This document shows, piece after piece, positions 61,011 through 64,000 of a DNA stretch of 64,000 nt. The translations under genes and the position numbers were made by a program. Below the pieces are notes generated by a model that saw nothing but the letters and a program-made list of their open reading frames with translations, did not search any database and had not been told where the DNA came from. Location of the stretch: assembly GCA_036960175.1 (NCBI GenBank), contig JBALWH010000004.1, forward strand, positions 149,865 through 213,864. Reading direction: 5' to 3'. Position 1 is the first letter of the stretch, and each line of letters opens with the position of its first letter. The stretch is from Motiliproteus sp036960175. Its GTDB lineage: Bacteria; Pseudomonadota; Gammaproteobacteria; Pseudomonadales; Balneatricaceae.

Positions 61011-61223
61011 TCAGAGTCCTATGAGGTCTTTCAGTGCATCCCCATAGAAATGGGCAAATGAACAATCGACTACATCAAGATCCGGATGCGCTTTGGCCAG
61101 ATTAGAGCTTAATTGCTTGGCCATCGAATTGCTGCATTGCTGACTACTCTGATAGGAGTCCCAGGCTGCAGGTGCTTGAGCCGCGAGCAAGATAATGACG
61201 ATAATTCCAAATACAAACTTCAC
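61011..61223 (-). CDS. Small exported protein, unknown
   Basis: 70 residues with a signal peptide (VFGIIVIILLAAQAPAAW) and two Cys (QQCSNS; VDCSF) that could form one disulfide. Lies 27 bp downstream of engB on the same strand. No family recognised. Confidence 0.6.
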   Translation of the reverse strand: MKFVFGIIVIILLAAQAPAAWDSYQSSQQCSNSMAKQLSSNLAKAHPDLDVVDCSFAHFYGDALKDLIGL

Positions 61224-61250
61224 ACCCTGTCCTCTGTAATAAGTTGCGCG

Positions 61251-61862
61251 TTAGACGCGTAGCCAGCCATCCAGGCGCTGCTGAAGCTCTTCGGTACCGC
61301 TGCGCTTAAGTGCTGAAAAGGTTTGAATGCTAACCAGCTCGCCGAGTTCATCAGTAAGTTGCTTCCTAAGTTTTAGTAGCGTTGACTGCGCTGGCCCACG
61401 CTTAAGCTTGTCCGCTTTGGTCAGAAGAATATGCAGAGGCATTGATGAGGACTTGCACCATTGCGTCATCATCTCATCAAATTCCTTCATTGGGTGCCTG
61501 ATGTCCATCACCAAAACCAGCCCTTTAAGACTTTTTCGATTTTGTAGGTAGGTGTCGAGGTGCTTTTGCCAATGCAGCTTCATAGCTAGTGGGACTTTGG
61601 CGTAACCATAGCCAGGAAGGTCCACCAGCCGGGTGTTTTCGATATTAAGGTCAAAGAAGTTGATTAGCTGGGTTCTGCCCGGAGTTTTTGACGTTCGTGC
61701 CAGCTTTGAATTGACAGTCAGGGTGTTGATGGCACTGGACTTTCCTGCGTTAGAACGCCCTGCAAAGGCGACTTCTGCACCGCTATCCTCAGGGCACTGA
61801 TCGAAACGATTGGCGCTGGTCGTATAGCTGGCGCTGTTGTACTGTATTTTTTGTTCAGACAT
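61251..61862 (-). CDS. engB: Ribosome biogenesis GTPase YihA/EngB
   Basis: 203 residues from ATG 61862; the longer frame to 62048 runs across the promoter region and is not conserved-looking. G1 AFAGRSNAGKSSAIN, G2/G3 TPGRTQLINFF and DLPGYGYAK, G4 LLTKADKLKRG, G5 FSALKRSG. Needed for 50S assembly. Divergent from cytochrome c4, the usual pair in Pseudomonas. Confidence 0.95.
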   Translation of the reverse strand: MSEQKIQYNSASYTTSANRFDQCPEDSGAEVAFAGRSNAGKSSAINTLTVNSKLARTSKTPGRTQLINFFDLNIENTRLVDLPGYGYAKVPLAMKLHWQKHLDTYLQNRKSLKGLVLVMDIRHPMKEFDEMMTQWCKSSSMPLHILLTKADKLKRGPAQSTLLKLRKQLTDELGELVSIQTFSALKRSGTEELQQRLDGWLRV

Positions 61863-62088
61863 AAATTTGGCTTTATTTTGTGCAGTGCGGGAGCAGTTGC
61901 ATTCCCGTTTGGCGGGGGTTTGGTATATAATGCCGAAAATTTCGTCTATGGGGTAGTTAAACCTTGCGTTAGATCGATTGGATTTTTCGATGCAAGGCAT
62001 GCCAGCGCATAGCTTGATGATAAAAAATCCAGCTGAATTACTCAGCACTAAGACTTAAATTTAGAATATTAGGATGGAATGGGATTCA

Positions 62089-62691
62089 ATGAACAAATTA
62101 CTGATTAGCTTGTTGGTTTCTTTAGGTATCTCCGGGTATGCAATGGCAGAAGGTGATGCCGCAGCAGGGCAAGTAAAAGCAGCCGCTTGTGTGGCTTGTC
62201 ATGGTGCTGATGGAAATAGCGTAGCACCAACCTTCCCAAAGCTGGCGGGGCAGAATCCCAACTACATTGCCAAGCAGTTGAAGGACATCAAAAACGGTGT
62301 GCGTCCTAGTCCAATGATGACGGCGTTTGCCAATATGGTAGGCACTGACGAAGATCGTGCTAACGTTGCCGCTTACTTTGGTTCACAGAGCGTTACGGTT
62401 GGCACTGCAGATGCTGAGCTGGCGGCTAAGGGTAAAATAATTTACACCGCTGGTATTCCTAGCAAGGGCGTAGCTGCTTGTGTGGCTTGTCACGGTCCTG
62501 GCGGTGAAGGTAATAACCTGGCGGTATTCCCACAGGTGAAAGGCCAGCACGCGTTATACACAGAGACTCAGTTGAAGGCGTTCCGTGATGAGACTCGCTC
62601 CAACGACCCTTCTCGTATGATGCGTGATATTGCGTCTAAATTGAGCGATAAAGAAATCAAGGCTGTTGCCAGTTATCTCCAAGTGATGTAA
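62089..62691 (+). CDS. Cytochrome c4 (di-heme)
   Basis: 200 residues. Signal peptide to AMAEG; two heme sites CVACHGADG and CVACHGPGG in similar halves, with axial Met segments (PSPMMTAFA; PSRMMRDIA). Periplasmic electron carrier to terminal oxidases. Start ATG 62089; ATG 62074 is an alternative. Confidence 0.95.
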   Translation: MNKLLISLLVSLGISGYAMAEGDAAAGQVKAAACVACHGADGNSVAPTFPKLAGQNPNYIAKQLKDIKNGVRPSPMMTAFANMVGTDEDRANVAAYFGSQSVTVGTADAELAAKGKIIYTAGIPSKGVAACVACHGPGGEGNNLAVFPQVKGQHALYTETQLKAFRDETRSNDPSRMMRDIASKLSDKEIKAVASYLQVM

Positions 62692-62704
62692 CTCTCGCAG
62701 TCCT

Positions 62705-62733
62705 AAAAAAGGCAGCTTCGGCTGCCTTTTTTA
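62705..62733 (+). terminator. Cytochrome c4 terminator
   Basis: AAAAAAGGCAGC-TTCG-GCTGCCTTTTTTA: UUCG-type loop, symmetric A and T runs. Confidence 0.92.
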
Positions 62734-63101
62734 TTGCCTTTTTATAATCGCTTGAGCTGCGTTAATTAACGCCCTTTGTTCTGCCCCCCTCATCCAACCC
62801 GCTTTTAGTCCAGCGTGTCATTTGCTCCATACTTCAGGCAATCGTATTTTTTCGCCGTTTGCAGAAGCCGGCAATGTTTAACTAATACGGATAGGTTTCG
62901 CGTAGCCGCAACTTAATCCGACTGTTGTACGAGCCCGTTGCTTATCTAAGTAATTATCTCGGAGAGCTTTCATGATGTGCCAGGGGCTAAAATCAAGGAC
63001 GCAGACCTCAGCAGACCTCAGCAGGCTCAAAGCAAGGCATGGCGTAAGCATGTTGCTCGCTGACGTCATACCTGCAGATGCATTACACATCGAGTGGCGG
63101 G
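62734..63101. other. Non-coding stretch
   Basis: 368 bp. A direct repeat of GCAGACCTCA (about 63000-63020) is the only structure I see. A 70-codon frame on the minus strand has no ribosome site or recognisable features and is not called. Confidence 0.45.
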
Positions 63102-63437
63102 TTACAGGGAGGGCGATAAAAGCCTTCTGATAGCCTGTGCCGAGGTGCCCTCACCAGAGGGATCATTAAAGGCCGGAGCCTGTTTCTTACTTACCGTCTT
63201 CTGCGGGGGGTAAAAAATGTTTTTCAGGCTTTCAGTGGTACTGGTATTGACCGTTGAGGTCGCCGGCTGCTGGACGCTATCCGTTGTTTCTGCATATTTG
63301 TTAGCCGTTGGGTTGTGGATCTGATTTATATTCTCTGTCGCCATGCCAGCCATTGCCGTGCCCGTTGCTAATGATAGGGCTAGTGTGGCAAGAAAGGTCC
63401 GAAGGGTGTTTTTTTTGTCAAAGCTAAAAGAGTTCAT
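63102..63437 (-). CDS. Small exported protein, unknown
   Basis: 111 residues from ATG 63437 after AGGAGGCTTTATT. Signal peptide ends near TAMAG. The mature part is rich in Thr, Gln, Asn and Ser (TSTVNTSTTESLK) and appears unstructured, ending RRLLSPSL. The leader has an imperfect palindrome (ACATGTATACGCATGT, about 63451-63466), a possible operator. Confidence 0.65.
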   Translation of the reverse strand: MNSFSFDKKNTLRTFLATLALSLATGTAMAGMATENINQIHNPTANKYAETTDSVQQPATSTVNTSTTESLKNIFYPPQKTVSKKQAPAFNDPSGEGTSAQAIRRLLSPSL

Positions 63438-63745
63438 AATAAAGCCTCCTACATGTATACGCATGTAATGTATTAGGTTGCCTCCTGCAGTTTGAATCTA
63501 GCGGTGTTACATTTAAAGCGCATGCATTTATATGAGTTGAAAAACTGAGCAAGATTGAATGCTTGGTTAAAGCCAGTTGCTCCTTGTATGTTTATAGAGC
63601 CAACAGTGGTCTATCTGTTACAGAAAATGGGTTAATCGAATGATTGTTCTGGAGCGGCGGTTGGCGAGGGAGCGATGCTCAGGCGAAAAATGTTAGTGAT
63701 TAGTCGTAAAGCCTTCAATGACTTAAGGCATTTAGGTCAACATCT

Positions 63746-63785
63746 GGAAAGAGCCAAACTAGCAACGAGATGATTTTCAAATCCT
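63746..63785 (-). pseudogene. tRNA-Phe 3'-end relic, most degenerate copy
   Basis: GAGATGATTTTCAAATCCT resembles the anticodon-arm part of tRNA-Phe (CGAGGATTTTCAATCCT) and is preceded by CTGGAAAGAGCC as in the next copy. A terminator follows it on the right, as after each unit. Confidence 0.5.
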
Positions 63786-63788
63786 AGA

Positions 63789-63838
63789 CACAAAAAAGCC
63801 CCGCTTCTTTATGCTAAAGAGTAACGAGGCTTTAAGTA
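63789..63838 (-). terminator. Terminator between tRNA-Phe relics
   Basis: On the minus strand AAAGCCTCGTT pairs with AGCGGGGCTTT, followed by TTTTTTG. Confidence 0.7.
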
Positions 63839-63839
63839 G

Positions 63840-63900
63840 CAGTGCCCGGAGGCCTGGATCTGGAAATAGCCGAACCACCGACAGGATGATTTCCAATCTG
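63840..63900 (-). pseudogene. tRNA-Phe 3'-end relic, second copy
   Basis: AGTGCCCGGAGGC and CGAACCACCGACA...GATTTCCAATCT match the true tRNA-Phe but are split by an extra segment (TGGATCTGGAAATAGC), and the anticodon region has changes. It cannot fold as a tRNA. Confidence 0.7.
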
Positions 63901-63901
63901 C

Positions 63902-63935
63902 AGAAACAACAAAGCCCTGCATTTGACTGCAAGGC
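63902..63935 (-). terminator. tRNA-Phe terminator
   Basis: On the minus strand AAGCCTTGCA pairs with TGCAGGGCTT around GTCAAA, followed by TGTTGTTT. Confidence 0.75.
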
Positions 63936-63945
63936 TTGTAGTACT

Positions 63946-64000
63946 TGGTGCCCGGAGGCGGAATCGAACCACCGACACGAGGATTTTCAATCCTCTGCTC
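63946..64000 (-). tRNA. tRNA-Phe(GAA), 5' part beyond the window
   Basis: On the minus strand the sequence reads GAGCAGAGGATTGAAAATCC, then the variable loop, GGTGG-TTCGATT-CCGCC T-arm, CTCCGGGCA and encoded CCA. The anticodon loop TTGAAAA gives GAA. The D-arm and 5' acceptor strand lie beyond the edge. Confidence 0.93.

Noticed and set aside
61863..62048. 62-codon upstream extension of engB
   Set aside because: Composition unlike coding sequence; it covers the promoter region shared with cytochrome c4, and EngB family members start near MSEQ.
62878..63090. 70-codon minus-strand frame before the exported protein gene's end
   Set aside because: No ribosome site, no recognisable domain; overlaps a short direct repeat.
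1..64000. CRISPR arrays, rRNA operons or riboswitches
   Set aside because: No regularly spaced identical repeats, rRNA sequence or recognisable riboswitch core was seen.

Overview
The window looks like chromosome of a marine, motile-type gammaproteobacterium close to the Oceanospirillales/Pseudomonadales. The supporting signs are the rph-crc-pyrE order, pilMNOPQ-aroKB-damX-gltBD-hemE, ubiC-ubiA next to phoBR remains, asmA-mutY-yggX, a DctPQM TRAP transporter with DctB/DctD, and cytochrome c4 beside engB. No taxon can be fixed without a search. No rRNA is present; the only tRNA is a tRNA-Phe cut by the right edge.

Layout. 1-1.1 kb: a haloacetate (fluoroacetate) dehalogenase-like hydrolase. 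1.1-9.7 kb: an accessory island, flanked by a diverged direct duplication of the 3' end of yicC and its terminator (1117-1201 and 9669-9752). It holds a tRNA-Pro relic with a 12-bp tandem repeat, and a cluster of integron-type cassettes without an integrase (attC-like sites at 2006-2122, 3165-3241, 4025-4105 and a half site at 5034). The cassettes carry a RelA/SpoT-domain protein, a TIR-winged-helix protein and a deoxyribosyltransferase/TIR-like protein. Next come the 3' end of a P2-type replication gene A, a Y1 (REP-type) transposase element with 24-bp perfect terminal inverted repeats, a SPOR-domain protein, and a regulator/nucleotidyltransferase pair. Three small island genes are each broken by one in-frame TAA.

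9.7-23.4 kb: core genes yicC, rph, crc, pyrE, a KAS III-like synthase, hisF-hisH-hisB (hisA missing from its usual place), asmA-mutY-yggX and tex. 23.5-36 kb: a C4-dicarboxylate module. dctB and dctD are separated by a degenerate HD-GYP-like protein and a bacteriohemerythrin; then come two murein enzymes, a sigma-54 promoter with two upstream half-palindromes, dctPQM, and a mandelate racemase-family enzyme. 36-54 kb: mrcA divergent from pilMNOPQ-aroK-aroB-damX, then gltB-gltD and hemE.

54-64 kb: yjaG, small membrane proteins, an MDR oxidoreductase, cysZ, decayed phoR and phoB, ubiA-ubiC, a HU protein, engB, cytochrome c4, a small exported protein, and a tRNA-Phe gene followed by two degenerate tandem copies of its 3' end.

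The most interesting part is the island: conflict-type effectors (TIR, TIR-like, RSH) carried as integron cassettes inside an element sitting in the yicC 3' end. The DctB/DctD-sigma-54-DctPQM circuit is nearly complete and readable from sequence alone.
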